Positions 18,244-27,762 are shown, counted from the stretch's first letter. The stretch is 64,000 bases of DNA from Paenibacillus radicis (ex Xue et al. 2023) (GCF_024722015.1 NZ_JANQBD010000002.1:1-64000), one strand, 5' to 3'. The notes: generated from the letters alone by a model not told the origin. Translations and numbers: made by a program.

Positions 18244-20769
18244 CTATTGGGCTGCTGAAATAATTTCTTCGTATGCCCAGTGCGTGCTGTCCAAGTCAGT
18301 AAACGGATTGTCTCCTGCGGAGTAAGTTCCTTTAGCCGGGCTTCTGCCTAACACGCGGTTGACTAAGGCAATGAGCTCCGCTCTCGTAATCGTGCCATCC
18401 GGTTTAAACGTGCTGTCGGAATAGCCTTGAATAATACCCTTGGAAACGAGGAGCTCAATGCTGCTCTGCGCCCAATGACCTTGAATGTCCTTGAGATCTG
18501 CTTTGAATGTGCCCTTATCATGATAGAACGTAGATAAGATACTGGCAACTTCTGCACGACTCAGCCCTTTATCAGGCATGAATGTACCGTCCTCATATCC
18601 TTTGAATAGTCCTTTGGCGGCAAAATACTGGATCGCCCCGTACGCCCAATGCTCGGAGGCAACATCTTTGAACGAAGACTTGCTCGCCGGTTCTTTCTTA
18701 TCGAGGTTGGCGCTTAGCTGAAACAAAATATACGCTACTTCGCTTCTCTTAATATTACCGTCCGAATTCACAAACCGCTTACCGCCCTCTTGGCTATAGC
18801 CGGTGATGTATTTGACCGAAGGGTCTGCCGATAAGACGACACCTGTTGTACTTTCCAGTACAGTACCCGGTTTAGTGGGCTCGGCAGATTGAACCGGGAC
18901 TTCCAGATCGGCCGCTTTAACCGGATCGCTAGGATCTACCGGGTTTACCGGGTCTACCGACGATGTGCTGGACTTCCTGTGGACTGTATACGAAGGATCT
19001 ACAGGAAGTGCAGGCCAGCCGTTTGCCAGACGATTTTTCCATGTCACGTAATCGGTTTCAATCAATCTCTTTGGAGTTTCCACATACCATTCATATGCAG
19101 TGCGGGTATCATAAAACATAATTTTAGCCGCAACGGTGTAGTTGCTGTAGTAACTAGAAGCCCCCGGTTGTCCGATCACTTCCCTCGGATCGTTCGGGTT
19201 GAAGTTCATCAGCGGAATGTCGCCTCGAGTAATTTGACGATCCGAAAAAAATGGAACGAAGCTTGAGCCCGAAACTTTGTAGTTTCTCGCCCATGTTACA
19301 TGGCCGGGTTGGTCGACTAAATACCGTTCGATACCGTTATTCATTGTTATATCTGATACAGTAATCATTATTTTGTCGTTAATTTTCACGCTGGTCAGCC
19401 AATTCACAGCCGCTTCCGCCGCAGCCTTTACTTCGTTGGAAGGATTGCGGACGTTCATCAAAAATTGTGCAATACGCGTCGTTTCAGTAGCATTAATGCC
19501 TGGACGCTCGTAAGTTTTACCGATCACAGGACTCAGATTAACGGGATGATGATGCGAGCTCCAGCCAGTTAGTGTACCGTTTACTTGGATCTGGGTTTTC
19601 ACGATACAGTCGATGCCCTTCTGGAGTGCTTTATCCATTAGAGAAACAAGCGATTGGTTGTTATTTCTTACGAAAACGAATTGCTGGTCATTGAGACGGG
19701 CAACGTCGTTGAATAATGTTAATACACTGATCATAGCATTGTCCGCATAAGCGATTGTGCTGTTGTAGCCGATGCCGTTTTTTTGAATCGACCAGCCGCC
19801 ATTATCCATTTGCGCATCGAGCAAGTATTGAATTCCTTTGTAGAAAGCCGGCGTATATTGAGAGGCTTGACCAGGAAAAGCAGTGATCATCTTGGCTAGA
19901 TAACGAAGCTCTGTTACCGTCGATACTTGTTCTCCTGCTATCGTTTCGATAGAAGATTTGCCTTTCGTGCCTATTTTGCCAACCAACTTGCTTTGCGCCA
20001 TGTCGATATCGCCGCTAAGCTTCATAAAACCACCGTCATCGTTTTGCAGAGCGATAATATTAGCTGCAATAGTTTGCGCCTTCTCGCTATTTTTGACTGG
20101 ATCTAGGGAAAAAATTTGATCAAGCCGCGAGCCTTGCTTGTCTGGATAAGACATGTTCGACTTGTTTGTCAACACTTTCACTACAGCATAGATGGATGCT
20201 TGACCGCTATCCCAATAAAGTGATGCCCCAAAAGCGTTCAGGATGTAGCGAACAGGCAAATAAATGATTGTCACATCACTGGCGACCAAGGGATTGACCG
20301 ACCCAAAGCTGGAATGGCTTGATACGTTGATTCTTTGCGGCTTGCTCGCTGCCGGCAAAGCGGGCAAGCTTTGCCCTTTCAAAGTTACATTTGTGGAACC
20401 TACCGTCATGACAAGCGTATCCCCATTCAGCGACATCGTAACGGTATCTCCTTGTTCCTCATAGGTGCCGCCAACTTGACGGAAGAACTCTTTCAAAGGA
20501 GCTAAATATCCGTCGCTCGCCGCACCCTCCGTAATATTGGTCAGTGTGCCTATACCTGTAACGTTCAGGCCTTCGACTAATTCAACCGGGTTGTAATGAT
20601 CAACCAGGAAAATTGGGTCCGAATTTTGGAACCACACCCGTTTTAACAGCATTTCGGAAAATTGGAAGTTGTCTTTATCAACGCTTGCCGCACTAACAGG
20701 CATCGCTGAAAATAGCATACAGAAAACAAGAAGCAGTGAAAGCATGTGTACATATTTTCTTTTATTCAT
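18244..20769 (-). CDS. PL10 pectate-lyase-like protein with SLH anchor
   Basis: An 841-residue secreted protein. A signal peptide (about 1-28) is followed by a copper-amine-oxidase N-terminal-like stalk domain (about 75-200). A PL10 pectate-lyase-like toroid occupies about 230-590, recognisable by AYADNAMISVLTLF, KGIDCIVKTQI and GWSSHHHP. A Pro/Asp linker (VDPVNPVDPSDP) leads to three SLH domains (about 660-841) that bind pyruvylated cell-wall polymer. So it is displayed on the cell surface. Where the paralogue has QQYD and RAYE, this protein has SHHHP and KTYE, so catalysis may be altered. Its gene starts 24 nt after the paralogue's stop, in one operon. Confidence 0.85.
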   Translation of the reverse strand: MNKRKYVHMLSLLLVFCMLFSAMPVSAASVDKDNFQFSEMLLKRVWFQNSDPIFLVDHYNPVELVEGLNVTGIGTLTNITEGAASDGYLAPLKEFFRQVGGTYEEQGDTVTMSLNGDTLVMTVGSTNVTLKGQSLPALPAASKPQRINVSSHSSFGSVNPLVASDVTIIYLPVRYILNAFGASLYWDSGQASIYAVVKVLTNKSNMSYPDKQGSRLDQIFSLDPVKNSEKAQTIAANIIALQNDDGGFMKLSGDIDMAQSKLVGKIGTKGKSSIETIAGEQVSTVTELRYLAKMITAFPGQASQYTPAFYKGIQYLLDAQMDNGGWSIQKNGIGYNSTIAYADNAMISVLTLFNDVARLNDQQFVFVRNNNQSLVSLMDKALQKGIDCIVKTQIQVNGTLTGWSSHHHPVNLSPVIGKTYERPGINATETTRIAQFLMNVRNPSNEVKAAAEAAVNWLTSVKINDKIMITVSDITMNNGIERYLVDQPGHVTWARNYKVSGSSFVPFFSDRQITRGDIPLMNFNPNDPREVIGQPGASSYYSNYTVAAKIMFYDTRTAYEWYVETPKRLIETDYVTWKNRLANGWPALPVDPSYTVHRKSSTSSVDPVNPVDPSDPVKAADLEVPVQSAEPTKPGTVLESTTGVVLSADPSVKYITGYSQEGGKRFVNSDGNIKRSEVAYILFQLSANLDKKEPASKSSFKDVASEHWAYGAIQYFAAKGLFKGYEDGTFMPDKGLSRAEVASILSTFYHDKGTFKADLKDIQGHWAQSSIELLVSKGIIQGYSDSTFKPDGTITRAELIALVNRVLGRSPAKGTYSAGDNPFTDLDSTHWAYEEIISAAQ

Positions 20770-20793
20770 TGTGTCGTCCTCCTTTTCTGTTCG

Positions 20794-22779
20794 TTATTTT
20801 CCATATCCGTAGCCATTACCGCCTGCTTTAATCCAGTTGTTGTAATAGCCGGCTGCCGTGCTTTTGGTATTCGTGTTCGTGAAGGAATAACCGCTTCTGC
20901 GCTCGTGAAATACTTGGTTATGATCGTAAACGATAATCGAATCGCGGTTCGAGAACAAAATATCAAATTTGCCGTCTTTGTTCAGCTCCAGACTGTAAAA
21001 ACGTCCGAAAAATTCCATGCTGCTTGGTTTGTTATTAGCTAATATAAGCGGCGAAACAAAGCGATCGCCTGCTATTTCGCGGGTTCTGTCCGTCACTGTA
21101 AAGGTGGACAATCCCATTTGCGGAATAAATTGCGTCCATTGATAGTGGCTAATAATGGCTTGAGCCACCTCATCGAACTTAAACAAGCTATCCGGTACAA
21201 TTTCAGATGCACGAATTTTGGTTAAGAATAGCATGACGCGTGCGCTTTCACCCGTTGTAATCGACGGATGCTCATAGGCACGTCCCATTGTAGGTTTTCC
21301 GGTATACCGGTCGTATTGTTGCCCCCAACCTGTCAAACCGTAACCTTTAACGTAAATTTGTGCATCTAGCGTGTATCGAACACCGAGGTCGAAGGCGCGT
21401 TGAAATTCCGAAATCGGGATATCGCCTTTTTCAATAACGGTTTTGTTCGCTTCAGCGCGAACCCACGAGAAATCTGTCCAAAAGTTCGAGCCAGTATCTG
21501 TGTCGTAGATGACATCCATCAACGTTTCAAGCACACTGGTCATGGCGTTATCGTTGTATGTAATATTTTTATAGTAACCGATGGAATACGGATAATATTG
21601 TGCCCAACCGCCGCTTGTTGGCGTATTCGGTTTGCTATTGTTATTATAGAACATCACTTGTGCATTTAAGTAATAGTGCATGGAATCCCAAAAGCTTTTT
21701 TCCAGGCATGCCATAATGGACTCGTAGGTAAGGTTGTCTTTATCCAAGCGGCCCAGTTCCTGAAGTCTAGCAAGCGTCTTCGGCATGCTAACTTGCAGCG
21801 TTGAAGCAATCTTCCCTTGAAGACCGGTGTATAAAGGCGAGTTGCTTTCAGCGGCTTCTTTCATCACTTTCAACACTCTGGCTAAATAACGGTTTTCGCC
21901 AAAGGTTGCCCCATTATCGATGGTTGAATAATGCGGAGCAAGCTTGGCCAAAAAATCATCCTGCAGGAGATCGTAACCTGCATTCGTTTTTTGCCAACCA
22001 CCATCTGTATTCTGAAAGCCGACAACATTAAGCGCTGCTTTAATGGCATTGGTTAATGTGTCTGTGTTTCCATAAACACTTCCATAAACATTCGCAGTGA
22101 CAATACCGTTCCCCCCCTCCAGGAGGGCTGTCGTATAATTGCTGTTGGGTAGGGTTGTAGTGATTGTAGGCTCGACGGCTTTCGGCTGAAAATAAAGCTC
22201 CCAACCGATTTCGACGCGTCTCATCGGCTCATTCCACATGACCTGTGCGCCTAAAGCTTCCGCGGTAAATTTGACAGGAAGATAGAATGCATAGTAATCG
22301 CTTCCGTTTTCAAATACTTCTCCTTTTACTTGTACTGCGTAAGGAGCAAGTTCGGACGACGGAACTGTAAGCGCTTTCCCATTTAACGTCGCTGATGTGG
22401 AACCGAGCGTATAAACCAGTACATCCTTATTCAGGTTAATCGTAATTTTGCCTGGATTTAAGTTGCCGTCCCAGGTGAAGGTACCGGGCAGTGCTTCGAT
22501 CATATCTCGAAGAGGGGCCATCATCCCATTCACATTGCCGTACCCGAATTTCATTTCAGGTTTCAGAAAAAGTCCGTATTCCAATTCTTGCGGTCCAAAC
22601 TTGCCGGCATTCGATTTCATCGAGTAGTTGGGCTCTGTCTCAACGATCCCGCCCCATTTGACAATTAAATCACTCAGATCTACTGCTTCACCTGCCTTGG
22701 CTTGATTTGTGAAAGCGGGTACAAAAAGTGATACGCACAGCATACAAACCATAAATTTGACAAAGATGCCCCTGTACAT
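20794..22779 (-). CDS. Secreted PL10 pectate lyase-like protein
   Basis: A 661-residue protein with a signal peptide (about 1-29), a stalk/copper-amine-oxidase-like N-terminal domain (about 60-195, ending in LPVKFTAEALGAQVMW) and a PL10 pectate lyase domain (about 225-600). PL10 signatures include NITYNDNAMTSVLETLMDV, GVRYTLDAQIYVKG and RAYEHPSITTGES. PL10 enzymes cleave polygalacturonate by beta-elimination with calcium. There is no SLH domain, so it is probably released, in contrast to its anchored paralogue immediately downstream. AGGAGG precedes the ATG. The operon has no adjacent sugar transporter; the nearest importer is at 5.5-9 kb. Confidence 0.85.
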   Translation of the reverse strand: MYRGIFVKFMVCMLCVSLFVPAFTNQAKAGEAVDLSDLIVKWGGIVETEPNYSMKSNAGKFGPQELEYGLFLKPEMKFGYGNVNGMMAPLRDMIEALPGTFTWDGNLNPGKITINLNKDVLVYTLGSTSATLNGKALTVPSSELAPYAVQVKGEVFENGSDYYAFYLPVKFTAEALGAQVMWNEPMRRVEIGWELYFQPKAVEPTITTTLPNSNYTTALLEGGNGIVTANVYGSVYGNTDTLTNAIKAALNVVGFQNTDGGWQKTNAGYDLLQDDFLAKLAPHYSTIDNGATFGENRYLARVLKVMKEAAESNSPLYTGLQGKIASTLQVSMPKTLARLQELGRLDKDNLTYESIMACLEKSFWDSMHYYLNAQVMFYNNNSKPNTPTSGGWAQYYPYSIGYYKNITYNDNAMTSVLETLMDVIYDTDTGSNFWTDFSWVRAEANKTVIEKGDIPISEFQRAFDLGVRYTLDAQIYVKGYGLTGWGQQYDRYTGKPTMGRAYEHPSITTGESARVMLFLTKIRASEIVPDSLFKFDEVAQAIISHYQWTQFIPQMGLSTFTVTDRTREIAGDRFVSPLILANNKPSSMEFFGRFYSLELNKDGKFDILFSNRDSIIVYDHNQVFHERRSGYSFTNTNTKSTAAGYYNNWIKAGGNGYGYGK

Positions 22780-22950
22780 TTCTCCTACCTCCTAAAATAG
22801 TTATTACAACTCTACTCCATCATTCTAGTATGTTGTATATATTATTTCAATAAAAATGAATATTAACGCTTAGAGGAACGGAGGATTCTAATTTTGGGAT
22901 CAAAATTCTCTAGAATGAATCTTTCTCATCTCCGCTTCGCTCGTTTTGCA

Positions 22951-23124
22951 TTAGCGGTTCGAGTACAACCGCAAAATGATCGCCAACAGCAGACAACCGA
23001 GAGCAATGATATCTATGATAACGACATTTCCGATCTTATTGTTGAAACCTCCGATGGAATAAGCAAGCATAATAAACGATGCTATACTGATTATCCCCCC
23101 GATGAAAGCGAGCAGTTGAAGCAT
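22951..23124 (-). CDS. Possible small two-helix membrane protein
   Basis: An open frame of 57 residues rich in Ile, Leu, Val and Ala forms two hydrophobic helices joined by GGFNNKIGN and ends in RLYSNR, a convincing membrane-protein composition. No ribosome-binding site precedes the ATG at 23124, and the frame remains open upstream to 23220, antisense to the TetR gene. It may be an intact small protein or a remnant left by the rearrangement that removed the TetR 5' end. The rest of 22780-23131 shows nothing else. Confidence 0.3.
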   Translation of the reverse strand: MLQLLAFIGGIISIASFIMLAYSIGGFNNKIGNVVIIDIIALGCLLLAIILRLYSNR

Positions 23125-23131
23125 GGGTTGA

Positions 23132-23734
23132 AATGCGGCGCTGGCGGAATTTAACAGGGAGGGATATTTAAAGGCCTCTATGCGAAATATTGCCGGAAGC
23201 GCCGGCGTGGCGATCGGCAATGTTTATCGTTATTACAAGAACAAGGATGAATTGTTTGATGAGCTTATTCGACCAGTCTATGAGCGCTATGAGGCTAACA
23301 TGGCCGAAATGGGACAAAAGCTCAACTTGAGCTACAGCAATGATCTCCCCGATGTGCTCAAGTATTATAGCAAAATCGAAGCGACTCTGATTGATTTGTT
23401 CAAGACCTTCACCGCTGAAATGACCATTGTCTTCAACCGTAGCGAAGGCACTAAGTACGCGCATGCAAAGCACGACTTGATCCATCTTTCTTTTTCCGTT
23501 ATCGAGAGCATGATTCTGAAGGCCAAGAGAAATGAGTTCCTGAATGAATATGAAACGGCTCTTGCTCGAATGTTATCCTCCTCACTCGTGGAAGGATTGT
23601 GCCTTATTCTTAGGGATAACGAGGAAGGGGATACGTACAACAAGCTTGTAGACCAGTTGCTAATCATCTATTCCGCAGGTCTGAATTCCGTTATCCAACA
23701 AATGCAGACTTCAGGGAGCGATCAAACAGAATGA
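23132..23734 (+). pseudogene. TetR-family regulator with disrupted 5' end
   Basis: The frame encodes the TetR DNA-binding helices from NAALAEFNREGYLKASMRNI through VAIGNVYRYYKNKDEL, then a ligand-binding domain. The first in-frame ATG (23180) lies inside the helix-turn-helix. The codons before it are clearly conserved TetR sequence but run into TGA at 23129-23131 with no start. The usual first 8-15 residues are missing, so the gene is 5'-truncated or frameshifted unless a non-standard start is used. It overlaps the following DUF4097 gene by 4 nt (ATGA) and would have regulated that operon. Confidence 0.7.
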
Positions 23735-24519
23735 CAAAAAACAAAAAAGCTTCCATTACCCTACCTCTCATCGTTATTGCCTTTGTATGTCTCGGATATG
23801 TCATAATCAAATCGCTGACTTCCCCCTCAAGCAGCAAGAGTTATACGGCAACTGACATACAAAGCATTCAGGTCGACGTCAAAAATGTCAAAGTCCATAT
23901 TAATACCACGGAGGGTCGGGAAAATAAAACAGAGGTTGAGGTTGTTGCCAAGGGCAAATATGACAGCAGCCATATCCATATAGAAACGAAAAACAATGCT
24001 CTTGTCATTGAGCAAACCGGATCTCACAAACTGCTGAATGTTAACTTTAACAATAGCTTGGATGTTTTTGTGAAAGTCGAAACGAACGGGACGAAAAACC
24101 GGTTGGATCGAACTGCCGTCTCCAGTCAAAACGGCAAGATAGCCATCGAAAATCTCAACAGCCGAGCGATCGTCGTTCAATCCGAGAACGGGGAGATCAA
24201 TATGAAAGAAGTCTCAAGCGACGAGCTTTCGGCCCATTCCACGTCCGGTGCCATTCGTTTGGACGGGGTCAATACATTAAAACTGGACACAAAAACGGAA
24301 AATGGCAGCAATCATATCGTATTTAGCGACAAGTTGGAGAAATTAATTGCAAATTCCACAAGCTCCTCGGGAAATATCAACTATATATTTCAAAATGATA
24401 TCAAGCTTAATCTCAAGTGGAAGGGCAAATGGGACAGTAAGCTCAAAAGCGATGAAGCCTCCACGAATAAAATTGTTATGGAATCCGACTCGGGCCATAT
24501 GTCCGCCAGTAGAAAGTAA
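23731..24519 (+). CDS. DUF4097 membrane-anchored beta-helix protein
   Basis: A 262-residue protein with one N-terminal membrane anchor (about 8-27), then repeated short beta strands such as ENGEINMKEV and TSGAIRLDGV that are typical of DUF4097 adhesin-like proteins (LiaG-related). Such proteins usually accompany regulators of cell-envelope stress in Firmicutes; the biochemical role is unknown. It starts within the TetR stop (ATGA overlap), so it is co-translated, and is followed after 14 nt by a membrane acyltransferase. It probably faces outward. Confidence 0.75.
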   Translation: MTKNKKASITLPLIVIAFVCLGYVIIKSLTSPSSSKSYTATDIQSIQVDVKNVKVHINTTEGRENKTEVEVVAKGKYDSSHIHIETKNNALVIEQTGSHKLLNVNFNNSLDVFVKVETNGTKNRLDRTAVSSQNGKIAIENLNSRAIVVQSENGEINMKEVSSDELSAHSTSGAIRLDGVNTLKLDTKTENGSNHIVFSDKLEKLIANSTSSSGNINYIFQNDIKLNLKWKGKWDSKLKSDEASTNKIVMESDSGHMSASRK

Positions 24520-24533
24520 GGAGAGGAAAAATT

Positions 24534-25526
24534 ATGCGCAAGGATTACATCGATTGGCTCAGAAATATAGGCATCCTGTATTTGTTCCTTTATCATACTG
24601 CAAGAATATTTGATGACCTCAATCCGTTCTATATCAAAGGGGAAACGAATGTATTCTCATCTCTTGTAATTCATTCCTCCTTCTGGTTTATGCCGCTGCT
24701 CTTTCTTCTGGCCGGCATGTCAAGCTTCTATGCGCTTCAGAGGAGAACGGCAGCCCATTATATCAAGGAGCGATTTCTGCGGCTGCTGATCCCACTCGTT
24801 ATTGGGGCTTTGATCATCGTCCCTCCGCAGGGGTATTATGCGAGAAGATTTCATCTGCACGAGGAAGAAAGCTACCTCGCATTTTTGAAGCGATATTTTA
24901 CCGATATTTCCGATTGGTCCGAATATGCAGGCGGCATTTCCCCTGCTCATTTGTGGTTTATCCTATTTCTTTTTCTCATCTCGGTCGGTCTTTTGCCGCT
25001 GATGCTCCGGATAATCAGGAGGCAATACTCACCATCGTGGATGCGTCATCCCCTTTTCATTGTCTTACCATTTGCAGGCTTGTCCGTTCTTTCCTCCCTA
25101 CCGGATGTGAGCGGTAAGAACATTTTTCTCTACGCCGGGTACTTTATGTTAGGATTCTGCATGGTAACCAGTGATACGATCATGGATCTGATTGAGCAAC
25201 ATCGTCGGCACTACCTAGTGGTGACGTTAATAGGAACAGCCCTTCTTTTCTGGGAAATCTACACCATTGGAAGCCAGTCTGGCTTTGTTTTTACCGCTCT
25301 CCACCTGCTTCTTTATTGGGTAACTCTGCTTACGATGCTCGGGTATGGCAAAAAGTATCTAAACCGGAAGTCAACCTTTATGACCTACTTTAACCCAGCT
25401 GCTTTTCCCGTCTATATTTTGCATCAGACTTATCTCATTATGATCGGGTATTATGTTCTAAAAGGGATCAATCACGGCTTCATACCGTGTCTGCTTTGGT
25501 CTCAAGGCCTGAAAACAAACACGTGA
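24534..25526 (+). CDS. Acyltransferase family 3 membrane protein, 3'-truncated
   Basis: A 330-residue multi-pass protein of the acyltransferase 3 family (O-acetylation of cell-surface sugars or lipids). It begins RKDYIDWLRNIGILYLFLYH, the usual first helix with the catalytic-type His, followed by about nine hydrophobic helices. The end is abnormal: after FPVYILHQTYLIMIGYYVL the last helix is replaced by LLWSQGLKTNT and a stop, right where a dispersed repeat begins (25531). Some 30-40 C-terminal residues appear to be lost, so function is doubtful. AGGAG precedes the ATG. It is the third gene of the TetR/DUF4097 operon. Confidence 0.75.
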   Translation: MRKDYIDWLRNIGILYLFLYHTARIFDDLNPFYIKGETNVFSSLVIHSSFWFMPLLFLLAGMSSFYALQRRTAAHYIKERFLRLLIPLVIGALIIVPPQGYYARRFHLHEEESYLAFLKRYFTDISDWSEYAGGISPAHLWFILFLFLISVGLLPLMLRIIRRQYSPSWMRHPLFIVLPFAGLSVLSSLPDVSGKNIFLYAGYFMLGFCMVTSDTIMDLIEQHRRHYLVVTLIGTALLFWEIYTIGSQSGFVFTALHLLLYWVTLLTMLGYGKKYLNRKSTFMTYFNPAAFPVYILHQTYLIMIGYYVLKGINHGFIPCLLWSQGLKTNT

Positions 25527-25530
25527 TTAC

Positions 25531-25566
25531 CATAGCTGCCGCGAAGCGAGCCTCTTCACTATCGTT
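25531..25566 (-). repeat. Dispersed hairpin repeat (degenerate copy)
   Basis: AGCTGCCGCGAAGCGAGCCTCTTCAC resembles other copies (for example near 28760 and 62790). It lies between the truncated acyltransferase and the minus-strand HD gene, 24 nt after the latter's stop, so it may terminate that gene. Confidence 0.45.
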
Positions 25567-25589
25567 TGCTTAAGATTGCTTTGTTACAG

Positions 25590-26576
25590 TCAATTCTTAA
25601 TGTCGAAACGATATGTTTGACATAATGCATCTAATTCCAGAATCTTCTGACGTACCTCAGGCAAGACTTTATCAATCGGGATACCATTTACAAATGGCTG
25701 TTTATTATACACTTTTCTTACTTCAGCTTTAAATTCACCTTGATCACTGTTCTTACAAATAGTTACTCTATGAGGTTCATTTACTAGAACGTTAATTAAT
25801 TCTTTTACAATCCCTGAAACGGATCCTTCTAGCATAGACAGCAGCTGATAATCGGTCATTTGGTCAATCGTTTTATAGATTTCAGGATTTTCTTCACTAA
25901 ATAAAATGATCGCTCTGGATAGCAGCTCATCCATTGCTAAAAAATGCGGGTTCAAAAATATTCGATTATCCTTTATTACAGCATCCAAAATGTGAATAGC
26001 TGTATTCTCATCAGTATCAATGACGTTGTTATAAAAGTTTATCTTTTTTATTAGGATTGCCGGATGAATGATATATTCCCCTGCTCCATACGTATCACGC
26101 ATGAAACTGTCAAAATGATCAATGCTTATTCCGTCCGATTTACTGCTTAAAGGAGTATTTTGATTAAGCAAATCGATAATTTGTGATGGGTTTAAACTAT
26201 GCTTTTCTAATATGTTGCGAACTGGAAAAGAACTAATGTTAGCTTCCGTGAGCAAATGATGGTTTTTCCCTAACGACTTTTCTACTGAATGAGAAAAGGG
26301 AAGATGCCCGATGTCATGTAAAATCGCTGCGGCATGCAACTCACGCCATTCTGGGAAAAAAAACTTAGTAAGCGACCAGACTCCTACTGTGTGTTCAAAG
26401 CGAGAGTGAGTTATGGGACTGATTAAAGCGCCTGCACCAAAATGATGCAAATGTTTCAACCTTCTCAAAGTAGCACTTTGGAACAATTCTATTTCAAAAG
26501 GTACCACAGGAGTCTCTATCTGATACAATGGTTCCCATATAATATCGCCTGTAAATGTTTGTTGTACTTGCTTCAT
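25590..26576 (-). CDS. HD-domain phosphohydrolase
   Basis: A 328-residue HD-superfamily hydrolase related to the dGTPase/SAMHD1-like group. The metal-binding motifs are visible: THSRFEHTVGV (H...H, about 58-68) and AILHDIGHLPFSHSVE (the HD pair, about 85-100), with a later conserved Asp in SIDHFDSFMRD. Members hydrolyse dNTPs or nucleotide second messengers; the substrate here is not predictable. It is a single minus-strand gene flanked by a dispersed repeat on one side and the hairpin array at 26690 on the other. Confidence 0.85.
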   Translation of the reverse strand: MKQVQQTFTGDIIWEPLYQIETPVVPFEIELFQSATLRRLKHLHHFGAGALISPITHSRFEHTVGVWSLTKFFFPEWRELHAAAILHDIGHLPFSHSVEKSLGKNHHLLTEANISSFPVRNILEKHSLNPSQIIDLLNQNTPLSSKSDGISIDHFDSFMRDTYGAGEYIIHPAILIKKINFYNNVIDTDENTAIHILDAVIKDNRIFLNPHFLAMDELLSRAIILFSEENPEIYKTIDQMTDYQLLSMLEGSVSGIVKELINVLVNEPHRVTICKNSDQGEFKAEVRKVYNKQPFVNGIPIDKVLPEVRQKILELDALCQTYRFDIKN

Positions 26577-26689
26577 ATAAATTGTTGTCCTCCATGCATG
26601 TTGAGTGGTTATAAAAACTTGAGAGCGCTAATGACAGCGCACACGACTTTATTCGAATTTATTCGACTCAAAACCATTGCCTGCTCCCA

Positions 26690-26875
26690 AAAACCTGCAT
26701 TTATACAGTCTTTGGCCGATATATCCGAAGTCTCATTGAATTCATGCAAATGTGCATTTATTTTTTCATTTTTAGCTGAATCGGAGCGTTTTCCATGAAA
26801 ATGGATGTACTTTTGCAGGTTTGTTCTCTCTACAGCAATTCCGGTAGGGAAATAACTGCGTTTTTGCAGGATTTT
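26690..26875. repeat. Array of four small palindromic TGCA boxes
   Basis: Four short dyads of the form CTGC-N4-6-GCAG or ATGCA-N4-TGCAT occur at about 26692, 26744, 26810 and 26858, spaced roughly 50-65 nt apart, with A/T-rich sequence between them. An overlapping minus-strand open frame (26609-26953) has no family resemblance and no ribosome-binding site. I therefore treat 26577-27070 as non-coding, holding a degenerate repeat array of unknown role. Confidence 0.5.
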
Positions 26876-27070
26876 GTCAGGACTTATGGTCGGAGGAGGT
26901 TCAAGTACTGCCGGTTCGAAAGCTTCCATCGATCCCGCTCCAGAATGTAACATCTGGCTTTTTCAATCCTTCAAGATTTAATACAACTAGCCGCCTCTAA
27001 GATAAAATCCTGCGAATTCATGAGCTAGAGTGAGTATCACAAATCATTCGCGGGAGCGAAACGAATTCTG

Positions 27071-27655
27071 CTATATCTCCAACTTATACCAGCCGGCTTC
27101 TCCTAAGAAATCGGATCTCGACAACCCATTCTCACCTAATAAGATACGGTAGTTCGTTATAGTTCCATCATGAGCAATTATAAAAACTTTCTTTGTACAC
27201 AACGTTTTGATCCAATTAATTAGTCCCAATCCAAGCGGCTCAAACGCTGATTCAGTGAGGGTATTAATTCCAGTGTTCCATAATTCCTGGTTATCCTTAT
27301 CTAGTACGATAAAGTCACTATGTTCACTTATTATTTTATCAAGGGAATAGTTGATATCACATTTAGATACATAGGCTTCTGGGTTTTGTGGTATTGGAAA
27401 CATTCGCGGTCCAACTAGTGGGCTCACATATTTTTTAGTTAGCAGCAGGTCACTCGTAATAATGTTTGTGGTCTCAATTGTTCTTATAGTCGGGCTAGCA
27501 ATATACACACTATCCTCACTAAAAGAGAATACTGACTTCAGACTAGCCACCTGATCACGACCTCTTTCAGTCAAGCGAGGGTTTTCGGTATTTAGTCTGT
27601 TTGGGATATCTATGTTATGTACTCCTTGTCCATGGCGAATAAAAATAATTTCCAA
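27071..27655 (-). CDS. Histidine phosphatase (phosphoglycerate-mutase fold)
   Basis: A 194-residue histidine phosphatase superfamily member. The catalytic motif IFIRHGQG (His8) is at the N-terminus. LTERGRDQ follows at about 28-35, and the second catalytic His is in IIAHDG near 165. The start codon is TTG at 27655, preceded by GGGAG at suitable spacing. Family members dephosphorylate small molecules or proteins; the substrate is unknown. It is a single gene with non-coding repeat regions on both sides, consistent with independent acquisition. Confidence 0.85.
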   Translation of the reverse strand: MEIIFIRHGQGVHNIDIPNRLNTENPRLTERGRDQVASLKSVFSFSEDSVYIASPTIRTIETTNIITSDLLLTKKYVSPLVGPRMFPIPQNPEAYVSKCDINYSLDKIISEHSDFIVLDKDNQELWNTGINTLTESAFEPLGLGLINWIKTLCTKKVFIIAHDGTITNYRILLGENGLSRSDFLGEAGWYKLEI

Positions 27656-27679
27656 TATTGTACACTCCCTTCCGTTCTA

Positions 27680-27755
27680 AAAACAAACGTCGCCTTGGCA
27701 GCGAGGCTCGAATCACCGATTTAGTATCCGTTGAGCTTTCGTGTTTCGTTAGTTG
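27680..27755. repeat. Dispersed repeat (long degenerate form)
   Basis: The stretch contains CGTCGCCTTGGCAGCGAGGC and later CGTTGAGCTTTCGTGTTTCG. The second part matches TGTTGAGCTTTAGTGTTCAG at about 32361-32380 with few changes, which marks these two copies as a longer subclass of the repeat family. Confidence 0.4.
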
Positions 27756-27762
27756 AATGCAA

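Noticed and set aside
26609..26953. Minus-strand open frame of 114 codons
   Set aside because: No ribosome-binding site, no family resemblance, and it spans the repeated palindromic boxes; composition looks non-coding.
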